Shown: piece by piece, positions 1-7,224 of the stretch
Layout of the letters: the number at the start of each line of letters is the position of its first letter
Numbering within the stretch: position 1 is the first letter of the stretch
Assembly: GCA_029558435.1 (NCBI GenBank)
Contig: JAKQEZ010000666.1
Coordinates: forward strand, 1 to 8,028
Direction: 5' to 3'
DNA: 8,028 nucleotides
DNA from: Bacteroidota bacterium
GTDB taxonomy: Bacteria; Bacteroidota; Bacteroidia; Flavobacteriales; Crocinitomicaceae
Notes under the pieces: model-generated
What the model saw: only the letters and a program-made list of their open reading frames with translations
Databases searched by the model: none
What the model was told of the DNA's origin: nothing
Program-made: the position numbers and the translations under genes

Positions 1-9
1 AATAGTGTA

Positions 10-732
10 ATGTCAGGAACAAAGAAAGAAAGCCATTGGATTCCCTTAGCCGACCTTATGACGGTTTTAATGGTGATTTTTCTGTTTATGTCAATATCAT
101 ATATGGCATTAGTAGAAAAACGACAAAAGCAACAAAACCAAATTTTTAAAGATTACGAAGAATCAAAAGTTGCTTTATACAATGAATTAAAAGAAGCATT
201 CAAAAATGATTTTGCAAAATGGAATTTGAAACTTGATAACGACCTTTCAATAAAATTTACAAATCCGCAAGTGCTCTTCCCAACTGGCAAATCAGAGATA
301 ACACCATACTTTCAAACTATTTTATCTGAGTTTCTACCAAAATACCTAACGGTTGTTTTGCAAGACAAGTACAAAGACAAAATTGCTGAAATTAGAATCG
401 AAGGGCATACAGACACTAAACCAATTGGTTTAACTGGCGACCCATATATTGACAATATGAAACTTTCACAAGACAGAGGAAGGAATGTATTGGCGTTTTT
501 ACGAACACAGGAATGTTTTTCAAGTCTTAAAACAGATGAGAAGGAAAGATTGCAGTATTGGCTTACAGCCAATGGTCTCTCCTATGGAAGAACAGTAGAT
601 AAAAATTACAAACTTACTTTTGAGAGTAATCAGGAAATTGACAATGACAAATCAAGACGAGTTGAATTTAGAATTGTAACAACAAGTGAAGCCATAATAA
701 ACGAAGCATTAAAAAACATTGACGACAAATGA
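10..732 (+). CDS. zorB: ZorB: MotB/OmpA-like stator subunit of a Zorya type I anti-phage motor
   Basis: Seen: 240 residues. A short cytoplasmic start leads into one membrane helix (about residues 11-34, WIPLADLMTVLMV...). That helix carries Asp15 in the ADLMT motif, where MotB and ZorB have their proton-carrying Asp. A linker (35-80) follows, then an OmpA/MotB-type peptidoglycan-binding domain (about 82-225) with EGHTD (131-135), LSQDRGR (152-158) and DKSRRVEFRI (213-222). Known: ZorB dimers sit inside a ZorA pentamer, carry protons and hold the motor to the cell wall. The length is close to E. coli ZorB (about 246 from memory). The stop overlaps the zorA start (ATGA, 729-732), so translation is probably coupled. 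The ATG at 10 places the helix right at the N terminus, as in the family, but the frame stays open to base 1, so an upstream start cannot be excluded. A generic MotB/OmpA protein is the alternative; the neighbouring zorA, zorC and zorD argue for ZorB. Confidence 0.9.
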   Translation: MSGTKKESHWIPLADLMTVLMVIFLFMSISYMALVEKRQKQQNQIFKDYEESKVALYNELKEAFKNDFAKWNLKLDNDLSIKFTNPQVLFPTGKSEITPYFQTILSEFLPKYLTVVLQDKYKDKIAEIRIEGHTDTKPIGLTGDPYIDNMKLSQDRGRNVLAFLRTQECFSSLKTDEKERLQYWLTANGLSYGRTVDKNYKLTFESNQEIDNDKSRRVEFRIVTTSEAIINEALKNIDDK

Positions 733-2258
733 GTATTGAAGTAATATCAGGAATTGGAATAATCCTAATAGTTGCTATTTGGGCAGCATTTTATATTTAC
801 AAGCGAAACCGAGAAAACAATAATGAGCATTTATTTGACTTCATTCCCCATCTTTTCCCTACGCTTGGAATACTATTTACATTCTTAGGAATTGCAATTG
901 GGCTTTGGAATTTTGACAGCAACGACATAGAAAAGAGTATTCCGGAATTAATGAATGGATTGAAAACGGCATTCCTTGTTTCAATATTTGGAGTTGCACT
1001 TCTTGTTCTGTTCTCTTTTTGGACTAACATTAAAAGGAAGAGATTAGAAGAAGGCGTTCTTAGTGAAGAAACTATCGCAATTCAAAAATTGACAGAAGTT
1101 TTAATCGAATTTAAAAAAGATCTTTCCTCAACTGATGAAAACGGCAATGTAATAAAGCCAGGAAATGTCTTAAGAGACATTTATGAAGAATCCAAAAAAC
1201 AATCAAACTCATTGCAAACTTTTTCAACTGATTTAGCACTGACTATTTCAGCAGGATTTGAACAAATACTTAATAATCCAACCGAAGGTGTTGTTGCAGA
1301 ATTGAAATTAGTAAAAGCAGAAATTGAGAATCTAGGTAACAAACTGCAAGACCCAGCAACTGACATGACTCAAAATATCGTGAAAGAATTGCAGGAATCA
1401 ATGGGCAAAATGATTGAAGAATTTAAAACTTCAATGAGTGGTGATACAAAAAATGAAATGGAACGACTTGCAGGTTTGCTTGGTCAGGCTGGCGGTTCGT
1501 TGACCGACTTTCCAACAAAATTGCAAGTAATGACCGATAATCTGAATGAAAATTTCAGAGGATTGCAAGACGTGGTGAAGCAAATATCTCAGCAAACACT
1601 TTCACAGTCAGAGCAATCAACCAATGAAATGAGAAAGCAAGTCGAGGAAATGAGTGAGATTCTTAAAAATAAAGTTGGTGATTTACAAGCAGGTCAGGAA
1701 ACGCTACTCACAAAGCAATCTCAAAATCTTCAAGTATCAGACAGTCTATTAAGTGCATTCAACACAAGTATTGAAAAAATGAATGGCCTTTCAAATGGTG
1801 TTACTGAAACCATAACAAAGCTCAATCAAGCACAAAGCGATTTGGAACGGGTTATAGCCACATTTAGAAACATTTCACAGGACGTAAATGCGTCATCAAG
1901 TAAGTTCGGTGAATCACAGCTAACCTTTTCAAAATATTCAAACGAGTTTTTGCAAAACAATTCAGGCACAATTCAGGAAATTCAAAAGTCACTTTCTGCT
2001 GCAAAAGAGGTTTCAGCAGACTACGCACAGAAGTTTGACATCATAGAAAAAGGATTACAAGAAATTTTTTCCAAAATAAATAATGGTCTAAAAGATTATC
2101 AAACAACTGTTAGCCAAAGCCTAGAAACATTTTTAGGTAAATACACCGAGCACTTAACAAAAACAGCAGAATCACTAGCTGCTGCTTCATCAAAGCAGGA
2201 GGACATTTTAGAAGAATTGACTGAGCAACTAAGCAAACTAAACGGAAGAAGAAACTAA
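729..2258 (+). CDS. zorA: ZorA: MotA/ExbB/TolQ-like motor subunit with a long cytoplasmic tail
   Basis: Seen: 509 residues with three hydrophobic helices (about 5-24, 43-61, 78-98). The second contains HLFPTLGILFTFLGIAIGL and the third GLKTAFLVSIFGVALL; both match the MotA/ExbB/TolQ channel-helix pattern. Thr51 and Ser85 are the likely polar residues lining the ion path (inferred). Residues from about 102 to the end are Gln/Glu/Lys/Ser-rich, almost free of Pro after 262, and show amphipathic helical spacing, consistent with a long coiled tail. Known: five ZorA chains surround two ZorB chains, and the tail extends into the cytoplasm and is needed for defence signalling. E. coli ZorA is about 729 residues from memory, so this tail is clearly shorter. 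The start overlaps the zorB stop (ATGA), and zorC starts 1 nt after its stop. No strong ribosome site precedes it, which fits coupling. Having zorA second is the reverse of the usual order. Confidence 0.88.
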   Translation: MSIEVISGIGIILIVAIWAAFYIYKRNRENNNEHLFDFIPHLFPTLGILFTFLGIAIGLWNFDSNDIEKSIPELMNGLKTAFLVSIFGVALLVLFSFWTNIKRKRLEEGVLSEETIAIQKLTEVLIEFKKDLSSTDENGNVIKPGNVLRDIYEESKKQSNSLQTFSTDLALTISAGFEQILNNPTEGVVAELKLVKAEIENLGNKLQDPATDMTQNIVKELQESMGKMIEEFKTSMSGDTKNEMERLAGLLGQAGGSLTDFPTKLQVMTDNLNENFRGLQDVVKQISQQTLSQSEQSTNEMRKQVEEMSEILKNKVGDLQAGQETLLTKQSQNLQVSDSLLSAFNTSIEKMNGLSNGVTETITKLNQAQSDLERVIATFRNISQDVNASSSKFGESQLTFSKYSNEFLQNNSGTIQEIQKSLSAAKEVSADYAQKFDIIEKGLQEIFSKINNGLKDYQTTVSQSLETFLGKYTEHLTKTAESLAAASSKQEDILEELTEQLSKLNGRRN

Positions 2259-2259
2259 T

Positions 2260-3666
2260 ATGCAAAATATGAATGACATATTGGAATTTCATTTTTTGCC
2301 GTCTGCTTTACAGCAAGCGGCTCAAAAAATAATCCCTACTTCTCTCACACAACTTAACGAAATAAGAATTGATAAGCTAAAAAAAATAACCGAACAAGTT
2401 GGAGCAGCCTCATTCAACTTTAATGGCAATAATTTAATACCACAAGTTTTCAAAAAATTCAAATCCTCCATTCAAACCAATAATACTGGCTTTGACAGGC
2501 GAGAATTACGAACTTTAACTTATTCGCTTTCTTATTCCGAAACCGAGCTGTCAGCAATATTCAACAATGAAAAAGAAATCAACTATGCTTTACAGCTATT
2601 GAGTTCAAATTGGAGAGATTCATTCCTAATTGGAATTATTGACTGCTACTTGAAAAATTGGGAAACTGAAAATAGAACGTCATTAAATACGTTAGCTGAC
2701 TTTATTGGGGAAAAACTAACAGCATATAACGGGAATAGAAATACGATAAATGCTTTCAAGAAAAATCTTAAATACTTTGACCTTAAAAATGGGGATTTAG
2801 TATTTGGTAATGAATTGGCATTGAATAACGTTTCAATAAAGGAAGCTCCAAAAATTTTGTCCTTACCGGAATCGTGGTTCTTATATCCTTACTTTTCAAA
2901 GGTATTGGTTGCATACTACGATAAAAAACAAAATGATTTAATAAACCTGATTGACGATTTTGAGAATGCTTTAGATTTTCATAAAAACTCCAATACCAAT
3001 AAAAGAATTGTCAGCAAGTTTATAGTACAAGCTAATAAGCCTGAATACTCAGCATTGCAAGACAAAGTGAAACATCTTGCTTTTAAATTCATTGGAGACC
3101 CAGAAAACAAAAGTGTTTGGGCTGATTTCAATAATGCAACCGAGAAAGAGAAGTCAGACTTAATAAACGCAAGGAAAATTCTGAATGAGTGGATTACACG
3201 TCAGTTTATAAATGTTTTTTTCAACGTATGTATAAATGATGAAAGGCGAAAAAGGTTTTGGTTGAAGTATGCACCTCAAATTTCTTCATTCAAAGTTTAT
3301 GGACCAAGTTTTACTAAAACTCTCTTAAAAAGAGATGAAAGAATTGCTGAATACTTAGAGGCTAGGTTCACAACGGTCTATAGTAACAGAGATGTATCTG
3401 CTTTTATTCTTTACATTGGGGATTACATGATTATTGAATTTAGTAATGAAGGCTTTGCTTGCTGTGCCTATAAAATGAGCAGCCCTAACAGACCAACTTT
3501 GAATAGTAGATTGAATAGTGTTGAAGATTTAAGAAACAGCTCTCTGCCATTAGCAATACAAAGTGATGCAAATTATTATTACACAAGTGAAGAAGGTCGA
3601 TTATTCCATAACTCTAACTGGGAACACAAGTTTAATCACTGGTTAAAAGAAAAAGTTCTAAGATGA
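2260..3666 (+). CDS. zorC: ZorC: EH_Signature-domain protein of Zorya type I
   Basis: Seen: 468 residues, soluble, with no signal peptide or membrane segment. The N-terminal two thirds are mostly helical and not recognisable by motif. The C-terminal part (about 325-460) looks like the EH_Signature domain: RRKRFWLKYAPQI (329-341), then YIGDYMIIEFSNEGFACCAYK with Glu393, and finally FHNSNWEHKFNHWL with His456. Glu393 and His456 are my candidates for the conserved E and H. Known: ZorC is required in type I Zorya, binds DNA, and needs its E and H residues for defence; its biochemical activity is unclear. E. coli ZorC is about 560 residues from memory, so this is a shorter relative. A GGAAGAAG stretch at 2244-2251 lies about 8 nt before the ATG and may help initiation. 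A second in-frame ATG at 2269 is possible. The stop overlaps zorD (ATGA, 3663-3666). The assignment depends partly on context. Confidence 0.82.
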   Translation: MQNMNDILEFHFLPSALQQAAQKIIPTSLTQLNEIRIDKLKKITEQVGAASFNFNGNNLIPQVFKKFKSSIQTNNTGFDRRELRTLTYSLSYSETELSAIFNNEKEINYALQLLSSNWRDSFLIGIIDCYLKNWETENRTSLNTLADFIGEKLTAYNGNRNTINAFKKNLKYFDLKNGDLVFGNELALNNVSIKEAPKILSLPESWFLYPYFSKVLVAYYDKKQNDLINLIDDFENALDFHKNSNTNKRIVSKFIVQANKPEYSALQDKVKHLAFKFIGDPENKSVWADFNNATEKEKSDLINARKILNEWITRQFINVFFNVCINDERRKRFWLKYAPQISSFKVYGPSFTKTLLKRDERIAEYLEARFTTVYSNRDVSAFILYIGDYMIIEFSNEGFACCAYKMSSPNRPTLNSRLNSVEDLRNSSLPLAIQSDANYYYTSEEGRLFHNSNWEHKFNHWLKEKVLR

Positions 3667-6600
3667 AATTCAGCCACACATATAACAAGAATTTTTCATT
3701 TTACATTCAGAATAATGATGGATTTAGGATTCCTATTTCTAATTGGGAAGATTTGAAGAATGACTTTCTTGCCCAGCTTTCAATCCTATATGAACTTCAT
3801 GACAACGGAATTGCGGATTTATCATTTGATAGCTGCGAGGTTGAAACTTTAGAAATCTTAAAACTGAGCGAAATAAACAAACAGATACTTGGATTACCTG
3901 ACGAATATCCTTATGAAATATACATACAGTCAGACGGACAATTAAATCAAAACAGTTTTAAGTTCAAATATGGATTTTATGACTTTGCACCTAATGGCAC
4001 AAGATTTCAGGCAGAAAGAAAAGGTGCAGAAGTAAGGATTAACGGCACAGAATATCTGCTTTCTGAAAATCAATATCAGATTTGTGAAGCGTTGGATAGT
4101 TTTAATAGCCTAACAGAAGCAGAAAGGACATTTCAGAATAACCTTAAACGTTTTGTAGATATTAAAACAATTTCAAAATCAGCAGCTTTGATTTTGGATA
4201 GTTATTTGAATAGTCAAGAGGTTTTTTGCCCTGACAAAATCAAGATTGATGTTCAGTTCAATAATGGCATATTAGAAATTATTCCAAATGTTGGCATTGA
4301 AAACGAATTCGCTTTTGTGAACAGATTTGATCAACTGCCTACTATTCGGGATGTTTATCCTGTAACAAATGAAGACCAAACAACCACTAGAATATTAGTA
4401 ACATCTAAACAAAAGGAAGAACTTCAAAAATTAAAAGGAATACGGAAAATTGAAAACCCCGAAACCATTCAGAAAATTGTAGAAAATCCTGAACTTTTCT
4501 TTGATGACGAAGAAACTGACTTTACTGTATTCTACAGCGAAAGAGTAAAAGAAATTGGGATATACAAACCTAAATTCTATCCTTTCGTTTGCCCTTACAA
4601 ATCAGAATGGATACCCGGTATTGCTATAAAAGATAAGGTTCATGGTGAAAAACGAATTTATTTAAAGACACCAGAAAAACTAAGTGCATTCATAGAAGAA
4701 AAAGAAAATGCAGTTAAAAGCAACAAAAAAACCGTAACGTGGGAGGATGTTGAAATTCCGATTCTTGAGGCTGAAAACCTGATTAAAACAGCTAAGAGAC
4801 AGTTTGAAAATCCAAAAGAACCCTTAAACCGAAACGAAAGAAATTCTGAAAATGAGGTTTTAATAATCAAGGAAAATGCTGAACTAACGGAGTTTATACA
4901 AAATGTCAGTTCACCAGATAATATCAATCACAGTTTTTCTGAAATTGACAATTTATTTTCAGGAATAAACTTAAAAACGCACCAAGTTGAGGGCATTTCG
5001 TGGCTACAAACCTTACATAAGGAGAATTTAAGCGGTTGCTTGCTTGCTGATGATATGGGTTTAGGTAAAACTCTGCAATTACTTTATTTCATTGAATGGC
5101 ACAGTAAGATAAGTCAGGAGAACAAACCTTACTTAATTGTGGCACCTGTCAGTTTGCTTGAAAATTGGGAAAATGAATATCAGAAATTCTTTTCACCACA
5201 AAATCTTTCTCTTACCAAACTTTACGGTTCAACAAACCTAACAAGAGCATTTGATCAAATACAAAATCAAAGAGAAGCACAGCAATTACAAAGGCAACAT
5301 ATTATCCTAACCAATTACGAAACACTTCGCAGCTATCAAGCCACATTATGCCTTGTAGATTTTGCCGTAGTTGCACTTGATGAAGCACAGAAGATAAAAA
5401 CTCCAGGAACATTGGTTACAAATGCAAGTAAAGCTTTAAAAGCAGATTTTAAAATTGCAATGACTGGAACCCCTGTTGAAAATACCCTGATTGATATTTG
5501 GTGCATTATAGATTTTGCCGTTCCGGGTTTATTGGGTAATGCAAAAGAATTTGCAAAGGAATTTCAGAATCCCCTTAAAGAAGAAAATACAGACATCAAA
5601 GAACTCACTGAACGTTTGAGAAATAAAATTGGAATATTCATTAAACGAAGATTAAAGAAAGATGTAGCTAAAGACTTACCTGCGAAGCATGATAACAACA
5701 ATTCAAGGATAAAGAAAATAATGCCTGATGTTCAACTTGAACGATACAAAATTGAAATTGAGAATGCAAACAACTCAGAATTATCAGGTGTAGATGGTAG
5801 AAATCAGAAATTGAAATCACTCTGGGCAGTTAGAGATATTTCAGACCACCCATATTTGTTGGATAACCAAATCTTAAACTACTCTTCTGAAGAATTGATT
5901 GCAACATCTGCCAAACTCCAAACTACTATTGGAATTTTAGCTGATATAAAAACAAAGAATGACAAAGTAATTGTATTTGCAGACAGGAAAGAAACACAAA
6001 AGATGTTGCAGAAAGTAGTTTATGACACTTTCGGTATTTTTTCGAGCATAATTAATGGTGACACCCCAAGCACCAAGCAAAGGGAAAGTGCAGCAAAGCA
6101 GAGCCGACAGCAAACAATTGACCGCTTTCAGAGTGAAAACGGCTTTAATGTGATTATCATGTCTCCTTTAGCCGCTGGGGTTGGTTTGAATGTTACCGAA
6201 GCTAATCATGTAATACATTATTCTAGACATTGGAATCCAGCAAAAGAAGAACAAGCTACAGACAGAGCATATCGAATAGGGCAACAAAAAGATGTTTTTG
6301 TTTATTATCCTATGGCTGTTTTTCCAGATGCGATGAAAAATGAGAATGGAGAAAAACTAAAATCATTTGATGAGATTCTCGACAGTTTATTGAACAATAA
6401 AAAAGCATTAGCGAGTAATACGCTTTTCCCAACAGAGCAAGCAGAAGTAAGACCTGATGAACTCTTTGGAAATATATTTGGTTTTGAAACAGAGACAAAA
6501 ACGGAAGCATTAACTATCCAACAAATCGACAAACTCAATCCAAATCTTTTTGAAGCAGCAATTGCTGCACTATATAAGCAACAGGGCTTTGATGTTCACT

Positions 6601-6935
6601 TGACACCCTATTCCAATGACAAAGGTGTTGATGTAGTTTTATTGGGAGACCAAGCCAATTATCTGCTACAGGTTAAACAGACAAAAACTTTAGTTGGCAG
6701 AGAAGCAATTCAAGAAATCTATACAGCTAAAACATATTATGAGAATAAGTTCAACGTAAAATTTAAACTGACAGCCGTAACCAATAACGACTACAGCTCA
6801 ACAACGACAATGTTAGCTCAATCAAACTCTGTGGAACTTGTTAACAGACAACAACTAACAAAAATGATAGACAGACATCAAATATCAATTAAGGACATTA
6901 ATAAAATTGAATCACAACGAATGCAAAGAATTTAA
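3663..6935 (+). CDS. zorD: ZorD: SNF2-family helicase/ATPase with C-terminal Mrr-type nuclease domain
   Basis: Seen: 1090 residues. Residues 1 to about 430 form a poorly recognised N-terminal region. The SNF2 ATPase follows: LKTHQVEGISWLQ (437-449), Walker A DDMGLGKT (463-470, Lys469), APVSLLENW (494-502), DEAQ box (573-576) and TGTP (601-604). The second helicase lobe has KVIVFADRKET (768-778), SPLAAGVGLNVTEANHVIHY (834-853) and QATDRAYRIGQ with Arg868 and Arg871. The end (about 955-1075) looks like an Mrr-type PD-(D/E)XK fold: FEAAIAALYKQQGFDV (963-978, Glu964), GVDVVL (Asp990) and LLQVKQ (Gln1003, Lys1005), the D...QxK form common in Mrr proteins. Known: ZorD is the DNA-degrading effector of type I Zorya, acting in the cytoplasm on invading DNA. 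Last gene of the operon, coupled to zorC by an ATGA overlap. No frameshift or lost motif is visible. A stand-alone SNF2-Mrr restriction protein would be the alternative without its neighbours. Confidence 0.9.
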   Translation: MKFSHTYNKNFSFYIQNNDGFRIPISNWEDLKNDFLAQLSILYELHDNGIADLSFDSCEVETLEILKLSEINKQILGLPDEYPYEIYIQSDGQLNQNSFKFKYGFYDFAPNGTRFQAERKGAEVRINGTEYLLSENQYQICEALDSFNSLTEAERTFQNNLKRFVDIKTISKSAALILDSYLNSQEVFCPDKIKIDVQFNNGILEIIPNVGIENEFAFVNRFDQLPTIRDVYPVTNEDQTTTRILVTSKQKEELQKLKGIRKIENPETIQKIVENPELFFDDEETDFTVFYSERVKEIGIYKPKFYPFVCPYKSEWIPGIAIKDKVHGEKRIYLKTPEKLSAFIEEKENAVKSNKKTVTWEDVEIPILEAENLIKTAKRQFENPKEPLNRNERNSENEVLIIKENAELTEFIQNVSSPDNINHSFSEIDNLFSGINLKTHQVEGISWLQTLHKENLSGCLLADDMGLGKTLQLLYFIEWHSKISQENKPYLIVAPVSLLENWENEYQKFFSPQNLSLTKLYGSTNLTRAFDQIQNQREAQQLQRQHIILTNYETLRSYQATLCLVDFAVVALDEAQKIKTPGTLVTNASKALKADFKIAMTGTPVENTLIDIWCIIDFAVPGLLGNAKEFAKEFQNPLKEENTDIKELTERLRNKIGIFIKRRLKKDVAKDLPAKHDNNNSRIKKIMPDVQLERYKIEIENANNSELSGVDGRNQKLKSLWAVRDISDHPYLLDNQILNYSSEELIATSAKLQTTIGILADIKTKNDKVIVFADRKETQKMLQKVVYDTFGIFSSIINGDTPSTKQRESAAKQSRQQTIDRFQSENGFNVIIMSPLAAGVGLNVTEANHVIHYSRHWNPAKEEQATDRAYRIGQQKDVFVYYPMAVFPDAMKNENGEKLKSFDEILDSLLNNKKALASNTLFPTEQAEVRPDELFGNIFGFETETKTEALTIQQIDKLNPNLFEAAIAALYKQQGFDVHLTPYSNDKGVDVVLLGDQANYLLQVKQTKTLVGREAIQEIYTAKTYYENKFNVKFKLTAVTNNDYSSTTTMLAQSNSVELVNRQQLTKMIDRHQISIKDINKIESQRMQRI

Positions 6936-6946
6936 AAGCCAACGCA
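6936..6946 (+). repeat. Direct repeat AAGCCAACGCA, left copy
   Basis: An exact 11-bp copy recurs at 7013-7023, so the pair brackets palindrome 1. This copy starts immediately after the zorD stop codon. A related AAGCCCAACG lies in the palindrome loop (6974-6983). The arrangement could be a target duplication around a small palindromic element or part of a longer repeat family. Confidence 0.65.
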
Positions 6947-6949
6947 TTA

Positions 6950-7012
6950 GGTGGCACATTTGCAAAACCGCACAAGCCCAACGTTAAAGCCAAGTTTTGC
7001 AAAAGAGCCACC
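6950..7012. repeat. Imperfect palindrome 1, 19-bp arms, just after zorD
   Basis: The arms are 6950-6968 and 6994-7012. GGTGGC pairs with GCCACC, and TTTGCAAAAC pairs with GTTTTGCAAA. Seventeen of nineteen positions pair, with two A-A mismatches around one C-G pair. The 25-nt loop (6969-6993) contains GCCCAACGTTAAAGCC, itself centred on the palindrome AACGTT. It begins 14 nt after the zorD stop, so it could protect or end the operon transcript, but no T-tract follows. It could also be an interspersed repeat or a recombination site. Confidence 0.8.
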
Positions 7013-7023
7013 AAGCCAACGCA
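7013..7023 (+). repeat. Direct repeat AAGCCAACGCA, right copy
   Basis: Exact match to 6936-6946, abutting the right arm of palindrome 1 with no gap. Confidence 0.65.
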
Positions 7024-7062
7024 CCATGACAGAGCAACAACACGACAGAAAAGAAGCACGAA

Positions 7063-7196
7063 CCGGTAACAGCGGTTTTGCAAAAAAGCGGGTTCAGTGG
7101 TTAATTGAACATTCTACTTCGCATCAACATTTGTGGTTTATTGAAAGTTCAGTGCTTCGAAATCCGCTTCTTCGCAAAGCCGCAAAACGTTAGCGG
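7063..7196. repeat. Large imperfect palindrome 2 with outer box, bulge and long inner stem (attC-like in shape)
   Basis: Outer box: CCGGTAAC (7063-7070) pairs with GTTAGCGG (7189-7196), 7 of 8. An asymmetric bulge follows (1 nt at 7071 against 5 nt at 7184-7188). The inner stem is 7072-7094 against 7161-7183: 19 of 23 Watson-Crick pairs, and all four differences are transitions (two G-T wobbles, two A-C). Inside, TTGAAC (7105-7110) can pair with GTTCAG (7147-7152). The interior also has direct repeats: GTTCAGTG at 7092-7099 and 7147-7154, and TGGTTAATTGAAC at 7098-7110 resembling 7134-7146. The transition-only mismatches suggest the fold is maintained or recently diverged. The shape recalls an integron attC site, but GTTAGCG does not fit the GTTRRRY core and no integrase gene is present. 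Confidence 0.75.
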
Positions 7197-7224
7197 CAAG
7201 TTAAAAAGACGCACAACAAACAAA

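Noticed and set aside
10..2258. Flagellar MotAB or TolQR/ExbBD housekeeping system
   Set aside because: The A protein has a 400-residue cytoplasmic tail not found in MotA, ExbB or TolQ, and both genes are coupled to zorC and zorD.
6950..7012. Rho-independent terminator of the Zorya operon
   Set aside because: The stem is strong, but the loop is 25 nt and no T-run follows the right arm.
7105..7133. Bacteroidota-style promoter: TTG at 7105, then AACATTTG at 7126-7133 (near TAnnTTTG), spacer 18
   Set aside because: One key base of the -7 box is wrong, and it lies inside the loop of palindrome 2, where internal repeats make such matches easy. It may still drive the hydrolase gene, but I cannot support it.
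6951..7193. 80-codon open frame on + strand from a GTG, or 55 codons from ATG 7026
   Set aside because: It runs through both palindromes, its protein is an artefact-like mix of Lys/Arg/Gln/His and repeats, and it shows no recognisable domain. It is better explained as repeat DNA; a cassette remnant is noted separately.
7063..7196. Genuine integron attC site
   Set aside because: The outer box GTTAGCG breaks the GTTRRRY consensus at two positions and no integron integrase is in the window; the shape alone is not enough.
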